A DNA stretch of 64,000 bases from Druceiella hillmani (taxonomy: Eukaryota > Arthropoda > Insecta > Lepidoptera > Hepialidae): contig JAYKKI010000095.1 in the NCBI GenBank assembly GCA_039881145.1, forward strand, positions 792,001 to 856,000, read 5' to 3'. The stretch's first letter is position 1; the number at the start of each line of letters is the position of its first letter. The notes beneath the pieces are model-generated. The model did no database searches and was not told the DNA's origin. It saw only the letters and a program-made list of their open reading frames with translations. The translations under genes and the position numbers were made by a program. Of the stretch, positions 48,836-61,239 are shown one piece after another.

Positions 48836-51172
48836 GTTTTAATGCTCACACTGGATTTATGTAATTTAATAAATGTGCATAATTACACCATCAAAAATAA
48901 AAATACTGTATAGGATATGACAAACGCATCCATTGACACAATATCTAACTCGAAATAATACAGTTATAACATAAGTGTTTTTCTATAATATTTTTATTTA
49001 ATGTATTTTCGTGATTTTTGGTATTAAAAATTTTGTTTTGTTTCCTCAATTAACTAACTATATAGTACTAAAGTCATTTATAATTTGTAAATTGGAGGAA
49101 CATATTGAAAGTCCCTAACATTACGCATCGCAATTCCAAGCCTTCTGAATAACTTCTCCGCCACATAAACTACAAAAGATCAGATGCAAATCGAATTAAA
49201 CTAACAAATCAACTACTTCAAACAGGCATAAGGGTGTCCCGCCAATGAAGTGTTCGTATCAAAAGCAGCGTGCGTTAGATTATAGCTCATCATAGAGAAT
49301 TATTGTAAATTGAGATGCAGATCGCTGGAGTGATGCATTCGAGAATAGCATCGATATTACACTCCTGTGATTTTCAAACTGCTGTAATTCCAATAGCTGA
49401 TAAAATGTCATCCCCATATTACCTGTATTATTTACCAGTATAATGAATAGTAAAAGCCCAAGGTTCGGCGGTAGACCGTCAGAAGAAAAGCCACCGTGTA
49501 GTTCAATTGTATTACACATTACAATATTTTATTTATTTAAAAGAAGAGTACAAACATGCAAATGATTACCTTTCTCAGCAACGTGTTCAGGAAAATGTGA
49601 AGAAGTTGTTCATAGCTCTTCAAATCTCTTTAAATTTAAATCAGTTGGAATCGACTGAATTTTTTGAATTATTGAACCAAAAATTTCTTCAAAAGTTTAG
49701 TTAAGTTTCCGAATAAAATTATTGGATTTTTCAAAGTCCCATATAAATCAGATGATCCAAAGAATAATTCAACGTCTCCACGCTGTCAAGCGGCTCTGGG
49801 AAATAGTAGCTCTAGGGAATAGCTCGCCTTTTTTTCATTTCGATAAAACCAAGCATTAATTAGATTATTGCTGCGTCTTCTCAACTAATGAGTTACAAAA
49901 TCGTAAAAAACGCTTCGAATTAAAAGTTACTATGCAACCGTTTTCTTTCCAAAAATAACACATAATAATGCCAAAGCGGGCTATTCCACGCCACATGGTA
50001 ATGCAATGGCTATGTGAAGATTTTCTATCGAGTTATATTGAATTTCTTGTGGACCTGTACCTGTATTTCCATTTATTTACACAACTCGATGAATGGAAAT
50101 TTCTTTCGCCGCTTAAGATGAGAATGGTATAATTGTTTAAAAGTATAATTGTTTAATATTCTAACGGCAAAATTATACCGTCACACGACATTCAAACAGC
50201 GCTTACCGTCTAGCAAAGAGGAATGGTCTCTATTGAATACCGTACACTGCCAATTTTTTATGATGCACACTGTCCAATCCCCTCTTAAGCTGTTGTAAGT
50301 TTTAGTGAGCTCAATTTCCTGAGATTCGTTATCTATGTTATAATTGATTTCCTTGAAAGAAGTGCGCCGTGACAACCTACTTCAAAATTAACACAAAATT
50401 AGCGTTAATTAAAAATGGTTTGACTTGTAGTAATAAATATTTCAATAATAGAAACATGGTTCTAAATTAACCATGGCTATTGCAACACTACTGCAAATGA
50501 CGTATAACTAAAAGTTTCTTGCGATCGGACCAGCCTCCTTTTTTTACAATCCAAGTTAAACTCTATCTAAAATAACTACGCGCCCAGCCGCAACCCTAAC
50601 AGTATTTTTCAATTATTAAATTGCCAAGTCGTGTAAAATACATGTGAAACGTGATTAAGCCATCTGCTGACGTTAGACCGTCAGAAGAGAATACACGAAA
50701 TAATTCGATTAGTAATTTCTTTTTACTTTTAATTTGAACACTTACGAAGAACATGTCGTACTTATGAATTACTATACAATGGAATTGTAAAAAAAAAACA
50801 AATCTTCTTCAATTAAATTAATTTTATTTCATGATGATGATCCTATAAAATTGAGTTAGTCTGAAAAAGGTTGCTGTAAAATGTAAATATATAATTTGAT
50901 TTTCGAACTAAATATTTAATATCTGATTAAATTATTACATGCAAATATTATATTACATGCAAATATTAAATATTCAGGATAAATATTTCAGTCAATTATA
51001 AAGACAATTCTATGAAGAATATATCCTTTTTACACAACTAAAACCTACACACGACCCTGTGCAAAAAATATAATCACACACTGGAGTGATATTATTGTTT
51101 TGATCGCGATCTTATTTTGGTCCCTCATTGGGAGCCAATGACATTAATCAAATTTTATGTATGGACTTTACT

Positions 51173-51175
<3 letters not shown>
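48836..51175. other. Non-coding DNA, a few short direct repeats
   Basis: No recognised gene. The phrase TAGACCGTCAGAAGA occurs at about 49471 and again at about 50674. ATTACATGCAAATATTA occurs at 50934 and 50952. Open frames at 49280-49519 (minus, 79 codons), 49507-49704 (plus, 65 codons) and 50181-50375 (minus, 64 codons) have less biased composition than most here, but no family motif. They could be exon relics or chance. Confidence 0.4.

Positions 51176-51217
<42 letters not shown>
51176..51217. repeat. (TA)n microsatellite
   Basis: A pure TA tract of about 42 bases. Confidence 0.95.
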
Positions 51218-51221
<4 letters not shown>

Positions 51222-52930
51222 ACTTTACCATATATATATTTACGCAGCAGTAAATCAAAACAAATTCAGAGGAGAATCGAAGGAGGGATTACTTTCTAAG
51301 AGGGGCAATTTCAGAAACAACCATTGTTGCATATCTTTTAATAAATTTTATCAAATTAGCAACAGGTGGCATTAATATTCTACAGATGTTTTTTTCCCAT
51401 TGTAATAAAAGATAACACGAATGGTTGCTAGTTGTGGCCTCCGGTTGTATCCGCGTAGAATTTTCTGAATTATGAGTCTAATTATTTTGAATGATTAAAA
51501 ATTGTGATCATCAAAATACGCTTTCTAAAGAGAAACAAAAAAAGCAAAAGGAACAATGTTATCCTAACAAAACGAAGGTTCCTTAAGTCACGTATTTAGA
51601 TGATCATTCAATAAAAACAATTTTTCAGTAACCGAATTTTCGAAAATTCCTTCTGTTCACTGTTTATATTCCAACAGAAATTATTAACCGGTTAAAACAT
51701 CAACTGCCATTCTCTAGACCTTAGTCATTACAATAAAATAATGAAGAATATTGCTTCTTCCGTACTGTTGGCGAAACGGAGTTTTATCGGAGATTTTAAT
51801 GGAGATTCAGAGATGAAGGGAGGAAAATGTTATGGATATTTTCAATAACATTTTTAAAACTATTTCCATAAAATTGTCTTAAATTATCTGTATATACAAG
51901 AAATTATCTATAATAATCCTTGTAAATTTCTCATTCATTTGTCACTTTTTAACGTCACATTTGGAATTAAAAAAAATATTTGCTCCCACCAACATTTTCG
52001 GTGTAAATATTTTTAAGTATTAATTTCAGAAATCCATGCAAACCAATATCCATTATCGTTATGCCAATTTCAAATTTCTGCTTCAGATGGTTTCTCAAAA
52101 AAAAACAGGTCTTGATATTTTTAACAGTATCTCTATAATCTGTTCAGAAGAAATTCTAAAAAAAAAGAGTTACAAAATACTTATCAATTCCTCTTTGAGT
52201 CAATACTTCGCATCACATAGTTTTTTTTTAAAATTCGGTTATATTGTTTGCCCTCTGCAAATTTTCATCAAAAATGGTTATTGATATTAACTTTTTAACT
52301 ACATGCTTTATCTTTACGCCGAATCTTAAGTCCTACATTAAATTGTTTTTCAGAAACAAATCTGTGACAAAGAAATATATGGACGGATACACGTGTGATA
52401 TTAAAAGATTCCTTTGTAAGGCTTCCTTTTTTGAGGTATATAACCCTAAAATGGCAGTTATAATAAGATAAAATTCATAACTTTTTTTTTGATCAGAATA
52501 CCTTGATTAATACATATAATAACATCGCCTTCTTCGCCTTTGAAATATTTATCCGTCATTTCGAGATTTGTATTTCTTTGTTATGCAAATAAAGGTCAAA
52601 CGAAACGAATGGGAGTTTATTTCACCGCTGAGATAAAGTTTTAAGCTCGAGTTTCCGTCGTCATCTTTGATCGCTAATAAAAAAGAAAATCCACTTAATG
52701 GAAAAAGACAAAAGTCTTAGTATGCGGCGTTAAGGCTATCATTTACTATCGTTCTGTCGTCTATTATCGTTTATTAAAAACTGAGTATTGAAATATCAAT
52801 CATATTCTTATATGAATGATAATAATTCTATTTAGTCGGAACGTTTCTTCGTAAAATGAAATAGGTTATGGTTCAACCGTGACATACGATTTGAAACCTG
52901 AAAAGAAAAACTAGTTTCAAATTTTTAAGT
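51218..52930. other. A+T-rich DNA without recognisable features
   Basis: Open frames of 82 and 75 codons at 52036 and 52244 overlap in different frames and show no family motif. 52600-52680 is slightly richer in G+C. No transposon features seen. Confidence 0.5.
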
Positions 52931-53396
52931 CTTCCTTTATAGGTACGTATTTTTGGGAATTTTACCTTAGTATTTATGTACTTGCGCTCTTACTAGAAAA
53001 TATTTCCTTTTGGTAGATTGATGTGTAGTGTGTGATATAGTTATGTGCACTGTGTATCTAGGAAAATTTTAAACTAGCTAGTTAAGTAACGTCTTTATTT
53101 GAAATCTCATCTACGAAATTATAGAAAATAAAAGCCTTGCGTAAACTAAAATATGACATGCAGGGTAGGTGGAAAATTGACGTAATTTTTCATGATATGC
53201 AAAATGACGCCAACCATAGCGCCCACCTGAATCAGAATCTGGCCATGTAAAAAATCCATGGCAATGAAATTCCTCAACCAATTATAACCAGCCATTTTTA
53301 ATTGAAGTATTTTTTTAAGATTAGGCAATAGTATAGGATAAAGAGGAGTTTTAGTACTGAAACTTGAAAGAAATTCCAAAAAGATATTACTGAGTT

Positions 53397-53860
53397 AGTG
53401 GAATATCAAAAGCGTTGTTATTTGGAAGTTGTTCCGGAGGAATTTACCAACAAAAAAGTAAAATAACTTATCAAAGCTTTCGAGGCTAATCATAAAGGTA
53501 AACGCCAAAATTACAGTGACAAACACGAGCACTAACACGAGCTTTAGTGCCCAAATTAGAAATCAATACCTGAAAAGTAATGTTGAGCTGCTAATGAAAA
53601 ATTAAGGGCGTAATTTATTGGGAGCTGTTTCCAGAGTAGTTTTCTAACAAAAGAAAAACTGATTTATCGAAGCTTTTGGAAGTAAAAATACAAACATTAA
53701 TGCCAATGGTATTGTGTAGAACAAACAGTAATTTCAGTACCCATACATAGCGACGAATACCAGTAATATAATGCTGAATTGCTACCGAAATATCGAAGGC
53801 ATTATTAATTGAAACATGCTTCCGGAGATATTTACGGTGAAAGCAGAGATTTCCTCCATG
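53397..53860 (+). repeat. About 195-bp tandem units inside copy C
   Basis: Two full units (about 53397-53593 and 53594-53786) and one partial unit carry the series 'ttccggagg', 'aagcttt(t/c)g', 'aacgccaa', 'agtacccaa' and 'aatgctgaRttgcta'. Copy A has one such unit at 23900-24100 and copy B one at 39600-39760. Confidence 0.65.
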
Positions 53861-54958
53861 ATTATGTTAGACCTTACATCACATAATTTATTTTCTCCGT
53901 AATAATACTAGACTACTTACCCCAAAAATACTCGTAAAAAATTAAAAGAATTGGATTAAATTCTGTAAGTACGTCCACTTTATTCATCCTAGATCATCCC
54001 ATCTAATTATCACTTGTTAAAAGTTGTGAGTAGTCTTATATAGATTTATTTAACAATAATTGGCTTGTTTGTTTATAGTTAATTTATGGTTTTCCAAAAT
54101 TTTAAGAAATCGAGCTTGAAACGAAAACCTGGTCAATCATGATTAATCCGATTAGTATTCAATATCAGCGTTCCACTATTTAAGTTATTTATAGATGGAA
54201 ACTTCTGCCCCATATTAATCATATTTTATTAAGCTTTCATTCTTCTCAGTTATTTTGTAAAAAGTGGGCCATTATTTTTTTCTCTAACTTTCATTTCAAA
54301 TATTTCTGAAGACTTGCTCTACTGTATGCTGTAAGTTATTTTAAAACATGCTTATAAAATGAATAATGTTACTTGAACATTTTAGTTTTTTGGTACTATC
54401 TGACTTGGTAGAGCTGAATAAAATTGGGGATGAAATAATATTTTCAAAAATTTTCGTCTATTTTTTTATTCGCCTTAATTTTTAGGAAAGATCGAAATAA
54501 AGAAGTTACCATAAGTGGAACACTAATCAATTTAGAAATAAAACTTGTTGCATAAATTCAGCATCTCCATCATCAGTATTAAGGATCTCCATGAGGATAA
54601 CCTCGCCTCATTATTTCACGATGTTATGAAGATATTAATTTGTAAGAAAAATATGTAACATCACATTAATTATTTCCAAAATTACATCATGTGCAGTAAC
54701 TTGAATTAAAGGCGTGTAATATTTCAACGAGTATATTACGGTCCGTAAATTGTTTAAAAAAACATTAACACATATTGATTTAATTTCAAATGTATCTCTT
54801 TCGCTTTTTTAATATTCTCATTATAAATTACGAAAACCACTCTGGTGTAAATTTTTTGCAACTTATTCGGCGGAAAAACTTCATTAATCGAAGGTCCAGT
54901 ATACTCTTTTTGTGTATTTTAACATATATTGTGCGTACTTGAGTACGTGATGCATTCA

Positions 54959-55034
54959 ATCTTGACTCATCGGATTTATTAGCATGCCGGGCAGTCACAT
55001 CGGCGGCATCCCTAACATTCATTAATTAAACCAG
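54959..55034. promoter_or_regulatory. Conserved G+C-richer block of the long repeat, copy C
   Basis: It reads ATCGGATTTATTAGCATGCC, a G+C run CATCGGCGGCATCCC, then ATTAATTAAACCAGTAAG. The TATA-like run is altered compared with B and D. On the minus strand a common frame with A, B and D reads variants of HANKSDxSR, which may be chance. Confidence 0.4.
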
Positions 55035-56918
55035 TAAGCATGTAAGAGTTGTCATATATTTATAAAATAAATCGTATTTTAAACCAAATTTTTGATATTT
55101 TAAATTTTCAACAGGTGTAAAACTTATTACGAACAAAATTAGTTTAGACGATTGTTAGTTATTTTTACATCTGAATCTCGCTCGTTAATTTATAAGTAAA
55201 GGCTACCATTATACTTTAATCTTATTAGTGTAGCGTGTCAAATAATTGTTTTCTTACATATTATTCACACATTCCTGCACTTATTGCTTAAAATTATTTC
55301 CCAATAACGGAAGGAAGCAAGCACAATAAGAACAAGGAGCATACAATTATGATAAACATAATCTTTATTCTAAAAGATAAGATCAGAATTTTGTAACATT
55401 TTGATATGATACAATATTAAAGGATCCTCTATAATCTTCAGTATAATCAAATTTTCACATCTTCCAAGAGAATTTCTAATTACTAAAAATTGTATATTTA
55501 GCGCAAAAAAGTACATTTATACAGGTTTCAGGAGATAGACTTTATAGTCATACATTGTAAGTATAAGCACATAAAAATATGTGTCGCAAAGCTGGTACAA
55601 GACAGTTCATTTTCATTTCTATTACATATCAACAATGATTATGAATTCATCCAAGAAGGGTTGGAAATTGTCTCCACAATTTCAAACCCTAACTATTATT
55701 TCTTACCATATTCGATCTGGCATCCTAATGCGTTTTCAAATGTGATTCCAAAATTAAATATTACACTCTTCAGATAAATTATTTTATTTTAATTTCCAAC
55801 ATAACAGTGCTCGATGAATTTTAATATTCAATAGCAAAGACCACTAATTGTTTTATAGAATAAAATGTGAACATTCACCTAAATAAATGAAGGTAGAACC
55901 TTCCAGGGTTTTGGCTTTCAAAGTTAAGAATTGTGCGTGTAGTTTTCACAATAATATTGAACATATTTCATGGATATTCTATAATATTTAACCAATAATA
56001 TTGCGATAAAATTATAGCAATAAATGAAGTAAGATATCGCCTCTACAATACAAAAACTAATAAATACACCAAACCGTATAATAATATGGCTAGTAGAATA
56101 GTTGTTTTTTCTTACAATGTAATTGTTATGAAATGAACCTATTTTATGCAGTGAAAACAAATAAACTAATATTTATAATTTTTTTATTGTCTATCGTTTC
56201 ATTGAAAAAATAAAGAGTAAATGGATTTGGCCAAATATTAAGACGTACGTAGTAAATGAAACAAGTAATCCCACACACTTCAATAGCCATCACTAAGAAA
56301 ATGGACTTAAGAACAGAATTATTTGAACACGCAACCCATATTATTAAAATAGGGAACTTTAAAGTCAAAGTTTGAAAAGGGAAAATGTTATCAAATGAAA
56401 ATGTTAAAAATGAGAACAAAAGGTACGTCCATTGCTGACTGACAAGTCTCCCATTTAATGCCTTTAATCAGCAAGAAATAAAAATTATAAATATTAACAT
56501 TTAAAATGTACTTTGGTGTAATGTTGACGAGTATAACATTCGCTCTTTAAATATTAAAAATAAATATTTAAAGGGAGGTATTCTTACATCATTAATGCAA
56601 AATTACATATGGATTTTTTAAAATTCTGTCGTTCAACTTGATTTAGATAAACCGTGATCCACAAAAATATTGTGATTATTTCTTAATCTTTTACGTTCAG
56701 CTCACATAATAGACGTGTTATCAAGAGCAAAGATCTAAATATTAATACTTCAATACAATGCGATTTACCTTTAATTTCAGTATTAAATTATTCATGTTGC
56801 CGTAGCTGCACTTATTGCACTCGCCAAATGGCAACGGCCACACATTGATAAACGTGGAAGACGATTTCAAATAATTAAACATGATAATGCCAAATAATAA
56901 CCAGCACGCGGTAAACAA

Positions 56919-57405
56919 TGTCTGCAGCCCGCGCATTGCGACTCCTAGGTTCGAGCTGTGAAACCTTCACCCTAAATAGCACCTTCGGCGGCAAAGTAGG
57001 AAGCCTGTAGCCCGCGCATCACAACGCCTCCATTCGAGCGACGGACGGAACTATTACCAACGCAGCGTGGTGCGCGGAGAGCTCCTATCTGCATTATACG
57101 ACGATTTGCGGGGTACTGTGAAGCACGCCAGCTGTTGGAGCCGTTTTGTTCATCCCCCGGAGCAAGGCTTACAGGGTCTGCGCTGTCTCGCTCGGCGATT
57201 ATCCGTATATGTCGTGACGCGCTTTCTTAAGTCCTGTGTATTGCTGTCTGTAGTTTTGACCTTACTTTTGGTATGTAAAAGAGTATGTCGAAATCACCGA
57301 AACTATTGTATAATCGCTACCTGGACTTTTATAATATTACATCGAATTATACATCTGACAAGAACTTGCCTTAGTGCTCGCTTCAGTGGTGACCTTGACG
57401 TCATA
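56919..57405 (+). mobile_element. LTR retrotransposon fragment (LTR plus primer-binding site)
   Basis: This roughly 490-base stretch is far richer in G+C than its surroundings. It begins TGTCTGCAGCCCGCGCATTG and ends TGCTCGCTTCA, followed by GTGGTGACCTTGACGTCAT. From TGG at 57387, the 18 bases match the complement of the 3' end of insect tRNA-Trp (TGGTGACCCCGACGTGAT) at 15 positions, so this is a minus-strand primer-binding site right after a long terminal repeat. tRNA-Trp priming is, from general knowledge, frequent in arthropod Ty3/Gypsy-like elements. Internal coding sequence is absent: long-repeat sequence resumes at about 57445. A 36-base phrase (AGCCCGCGCAT...TTCGAGC) occurs twice, at 56921-56956 and 57004-57039. 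The 127-codon open frame across the LTR is not a known protein. Confidence 0.7.
57387..57404 (+). promoter_or_regulatory. tRNA-Trp primer-binding site
   Basis: TGGTGACCTTGACGTCAT differs from the expected complement of the tRNA-Trp 3' end at three positions. It sits one base after the CA that I take as the LTR end. Confidence 0.65.
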
Positions 57406-57444
57406 CATGGAGAATTCTATTTCATATATTATTCAAACCACTGC

Positions 57445-57850
57445 TTATAATTGCTTAAATATATTTTCAAATAATGTAACAAATTAAAGTTGGTGTAAAG
57501 GATTATTATGAAGTAGTTGTAAGTACATTAAGTAAATTTTAATATGCCAATGCTGAATGCCGTTGGCCGATAATTTGCTCCCTCTGGAATCAGTTTCCTA
57601 AGCTGTCAAATATTCTTGTAATTTCTTTAATAAAGAACAGCTCTATAAATAATTCTACTTCTTTTCTTTTATATTTTACTGAAATATATTAACCAAAGTT
57701 TTAAAATTATTTTAAAAAAAATCGACCATTATTTCATCACCAGCATATTCTTTCCTGTATTTCTAAACACTTGTTCTAAATAACCTTTTTTGAAGTTGCC
57801 TCAAACTATAAACTTGATTATTCTATATTGAATTATTCCATGGGTGAAAT
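57445..57850 (+). repeat. Long repeat fragment continuing after the LTR
   Basis: 'aaatatattttcaaat', 'attaagtaaattttaat' and 'ttcttttatattttactgaaata' align with 24495-24760 of copy A and 28910-29060. The match ends gradually near 57850. Confidence 0.6.
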
Positions 57851-57989
57851 TCTAATATCTGCGGTGATTTGTTTTAAGTTATGTTAATAATAATTACTTT
57901 TTTCAATATGATCGAAAGATTGAGGTAATCGTAAGAAATCAACTGCTATGTACGTACTAACAAATTCTGCAATCTCCTATAAAGCATAA

Positions 57990-58915
57990 TATTAACATTT
58001 CACAACCTTAAATTTAAATGATTATTCTTATTGGATAATATCAAATGTATCAAAAATATAGTACAATTCCGAAGTGTTAAAATTATGGAAAGAGTGAAGA
58101 CTTTTGAAGAAACTAGCTTCCAAGTACGCGCCAATAAAATTCCAGTATTATTTAAGGTTATTTTTATCCTATTGCCACATATAAAATTATTAATGGCAGC
58201 AGCATAAAACATAATATAAGCATTTCCTAATCTTTATTGTTGGTCTTTGGATTAAACTTCAAATAATCAAAGTAAAAAAAAAACATAAAATGTAATATCA
58301 TACAAAAATAAAAAATATTGCAATTTCAAAAATACACAAAAAGGATCTAAAGAACGGAATAGAAACGTCAACATCATAAGAAACTCACTACTAAGTATAT
58401 GCGAAGAAAATTCTGAACTTATTTTAAAACAACTTGTCTAATTGCAGCACGCATATGATGGTATTAAATTCTTAGAAATCAAAAATTAATTTTTTACCAA
58501 TATCGAATGTAATATCATATTAACAGAAGCAATATTGCAATTTCATGAACATAAAACGGATCGAAAAAATGTGAAGGAATAATCGTGAGGAGTATAAACG
58601 GACGCAAATTAAATTCCGGACTCCATTTAATTTTTTTTCGATTACTTCATATCAGTTTATTAGGGCGTTTGTATAAAGCGCAAAATGAATATTTCATAAT
58701 CTCAAATGTCCATCAGATTAAATTTAAAACAGTCGAAATTAAATTATTTCTCAACACATTTAAAAACAAATAATATTGCGATTTCAATAATATGAAAAGA
58801 TTTAGAAAAATGAACGAATCGTAATCAACCGACTAATATGTAAATAAAAATCAAATATTTTAAAAGTTTCTTTTATCCGATTGCTGCACATCAAATTATT
58901 ACTAAAAATTAAATT
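57990..58915. repeat. Diverged tandem array, about 215-240-bp units
   Basis: AATATTGCAATTTCA followed by an 'aaaagRatc' box recurs at about 58315, 58530 and 58771. A second box, 'ttatccKattgcYgcacat' with 'aaattatta', recurs at about 58160, 58435 (rearranged) and 58875. Three to four units are present. A related phrase occurs at 33050 and 33285. Confidence 0.6.
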
Positions 58916-58929
58916 TCGTTCGCCAATAC

Positions 58930-59100
58930 GGAAAAATAATGGGCTGGGTCAGGGTCACGCGTTTGTGTCGCCTTACGCTGATTGGTTTAATTACCGAGCG
59001 GCTTATATTTGAGTCCCTATGCGGGATAATGTTTGAACGTTCTGGGTTTCGCTGGTAAAACTGTATTTATACACGTTGATTATTTTTTGTATAATTCATC
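58930..59100. other. Isolated G+C-richer patch with promoter-like words
   Basis: A patch with GGCTGGGTCAGGGTCACGCG, a CCAAT-type word on either strand (GATTGG), CGGCTTATATTTGAG and GTTCTGGGTTTCGCTGG stands out from flanking A+T-rich DNA. It could be a transposon end, an LTR remnant or a promoter. No gene follows that I can recognise. Confidence 0.3.
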
Positions 59101-59264
59101 GTGGATTGCATCTGTTACTTATTTTAATGTCGCTAACAGTTAGTATTCGTGAAAAAAATCACGTAGTATATTATCTTAGAAAATTATTTTAACACTGTGA
59201 ATGGATACTATTCACGATAGACCTCAACTTTAGTTCTAGGTGTAAAAATAATAAAGAGTCACCG

Positions 59265-59283
59265 TATGTATATGTATATATAC

Positions 59284-59365
<82 letters not shown>
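59265..59365. repeat. (TA)n microsatellite, interrupted
   Basis: About 100 bases of TA with TG, CA and TTT interruptions, the longest such tract in the window. Open frames in both directions here are alternating Ile/Tyr artefacts. Confidence 0.95.
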
Positions 59366-59368
<3 letters not shown>

Positions 59369-60480
59369 TGTATTCATTTGGAAAATATATATGTTCGTAT
59401 TTGAAATATTTGTGGCGTATCTGAAACAAATGGGATACTATAAACATCTGCAAAAACATTTTTAAAAGTGATATTTCATGCGTTATTTTGTACACACCTC
59501 GAAAGCATTTTCCTTACAGTTCATGGTTGTCATAGAAGTAGCATTGGTCCTTAATGGATTTCTTACCGATGGAATAATTTTTATTTTTATAGACTACTTA
59601 TTATTTGAAGTATGGCTGTCATACTTATCTTGAACTATGTCATTCATCAAATAAATTATGATTTTTTTTTGTGTATTGAAATCGTGACTGTTTATGGATG
59701 ATGCTCACAATTTTAATTAAAAGTCTAAGAAATATTGGGAACCGTTATTTAAAGTTTAGTTAAATCACTGTCAGTATGATTCTACCATTTGGGCTCATAT
59801 TCTATGCATCTATTGCATTTTTATCCTACAACCTACAAGGTGATTAATATGTTCATTGATTAAAATACGTTTTATAGTCTTAACACCTACATTTTTATTG
59901 TCGTAATATTTTTATTTGTGCATCATTAACTGCGACTGTTTACCGAATTTCAATTTTAATCGCTCTTATAACATTGACCTTGAAACACACGAGAGATTTA
60001 CAGGACGAAATGTGATTGTTTGCATAATGTGCAGCTGAAAAACTCCATTGTTTGAAGTCAAGCTCTTCGCCTGTTTTAACATGTACTTTTGTTGCGTGCA
60101 TACATAAGCACGTGTAGGGGCATATATGTTTGTGTGTACATGAGTATGTACGACCAAATTATCATAGAAACATAAAATATATTACTAAACTAATTTTGGT
60201 GAAAAAGCTGCCCAGAAGATAGGTACAAGGAGCAGTTTCTTATGGCACATTCCATGTCAATTCTACACTAATACATGTCTATAATTCACCCGTTATATGT
60301 AAAATGTAAGTAATAATTTAACATTTCAGAGCTACATAAGTGTCGGGTTAAACGATGTTCTCAAACAAATACGTGATTTTACAAATATTTGAAGAAGAAG
60401 ACGCCACACACGTGAAACCTAAATCATATCTCTTTACTTTTTTATGGTCAATAGGTCATAAGACTGAGTTCCATTTTTAC
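59366..60480. other. A+T-rich DNA without recognisable features
   Basis: No gene or element is seen. 60090-60160 is mildly GT/CA-rich, similar to the patches at 17225 and 25976. Confidence 0.5.
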
Positions 60481-61239
60481 ACTATATTTTCTTAACGAAA
60501 TATGTTTTTTACTATCGTAGAATTTATCTGCTTTCTACTCCCCAACAATACACAAAATTATTATTTTACTATGATGTTCATACATTGAAGTAAAAATGAA
60601 TGCAATTAGCATAATTAAACATTAGCTGTTTCAGTTACATCATCACTTTATAAGAGCTACTGCAAAAAACTCTTGAATCTCTTCCGACCCTTGGTAATAT
60701 GAATATGTCATTTATCTCAATGTAAGTACTTTAGAAAACTTACGTTAAATAAATTAATCTATAATTTAAATATTGAGTACATTCGCGTATGCGAATTGTA
60801 ATATTTGGGTTCCATCATCATTTTTACAATATTATAATTTCTATTAAGTTTAAAATTCAAATGGAATAATTAAAAAAAAATATTATTATTGCAACAAAAG
60901 ATTATTAACGCGGCTTCTGAGAGTACATCATGTAAAATACAATTAATTGCAATGAATTGTCTCACAATCATAAGTACTGAAAAACTACTTGGGTTGATTT
61001 AAACTAAAAATTTCAAAACATATTTGTTTCCTTAGACTTTTTAAAGGAATTCTTAGCATAAATTAGTCTTCGAATTTCTAAATCCTCACCAGTATTTTGT
61101 AAAAACCTAGTCGAAAATGGACTCGTGCTCTAGCTGAGTATAAACTAGACTAACGTCAATAAGCAGTAGTAATAGATCAGATTTATCAGCATGCCAAGCA
61201 GTCACGCCGACGGCGTCTCCCAGCATACATTATTTAAGT
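60480..61239 (+). repeat. Long repeat unit, copy D, left part
   Basis: It matches 40590-41330 of copy B and 27700-28545 of copy A, including the 'aaactagactaacgtcaataag' box. It is cut at 61239 by the hAT element and resumes at 63360. Confidence 0.7.
61141..61239. promoter_or_regulatory. Conserved G+C-richer block of the long repeat, copy D (split)
   Basis: Here the block reads TAAACTAGACTAACGTCAAT, GATTTATCAGCATGCCAAGC, CACGCCGACGGCGTCTCCC, then CAGCATACATTATTTAAGT. The hAT element entered exactly after the A+T run. Confidence 0.45.

Larger units (their letters stand above)
52940..56850 (+). repeat. Long repeat unit, copy C
   Basis: The left part (52960-53340) matches 23280-23700 of copy A. 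The segment at 54430-54960 matches 25190-25975. The conserved block follows at once at 54959-55034, so about 2.4 kb present between these points in A (partly shared with B and D) is missing. Positions 55615-55760 match 30200-30350 and 43275-43420. Sequence homologous to 24490-24760 resumes at 57445 after an LTR fragment. The order of segments is thus rearranged relative to A and B near the right end. Confidence 0.65.

Noticed and set aside
49507..49704. 65-codon frame with a Gln/Leu-rich helical look (YLSQQRVQENVKKLFIALQ)
   Set aside because: No family motif, no ATG-linked context and no supporting neighbours. Kept only as a remark in the region entry.
54828..55022. 64-codon minus-strand frame spanning the conserved block of copy C
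   Set aside because: Corresponding frames in copies A, B and D are interrupted or begin differently, so the open frame itself is not conserved although the DNA block is.
57067..57450. 127-codon open frame, the second longest in the window
   Set aside because: It runs through an LTR and its primer-binding site. LTR U3/R/U5 sequence being open by chance is expected in a G+C-richer stretch, and no protein motif is present.
59189..59495. Open frames encoding long Ile/Tyr alternations (also at 45271 and 51117)
   Set aside because: They are translations of (TA)n microsatellites and not proteins.
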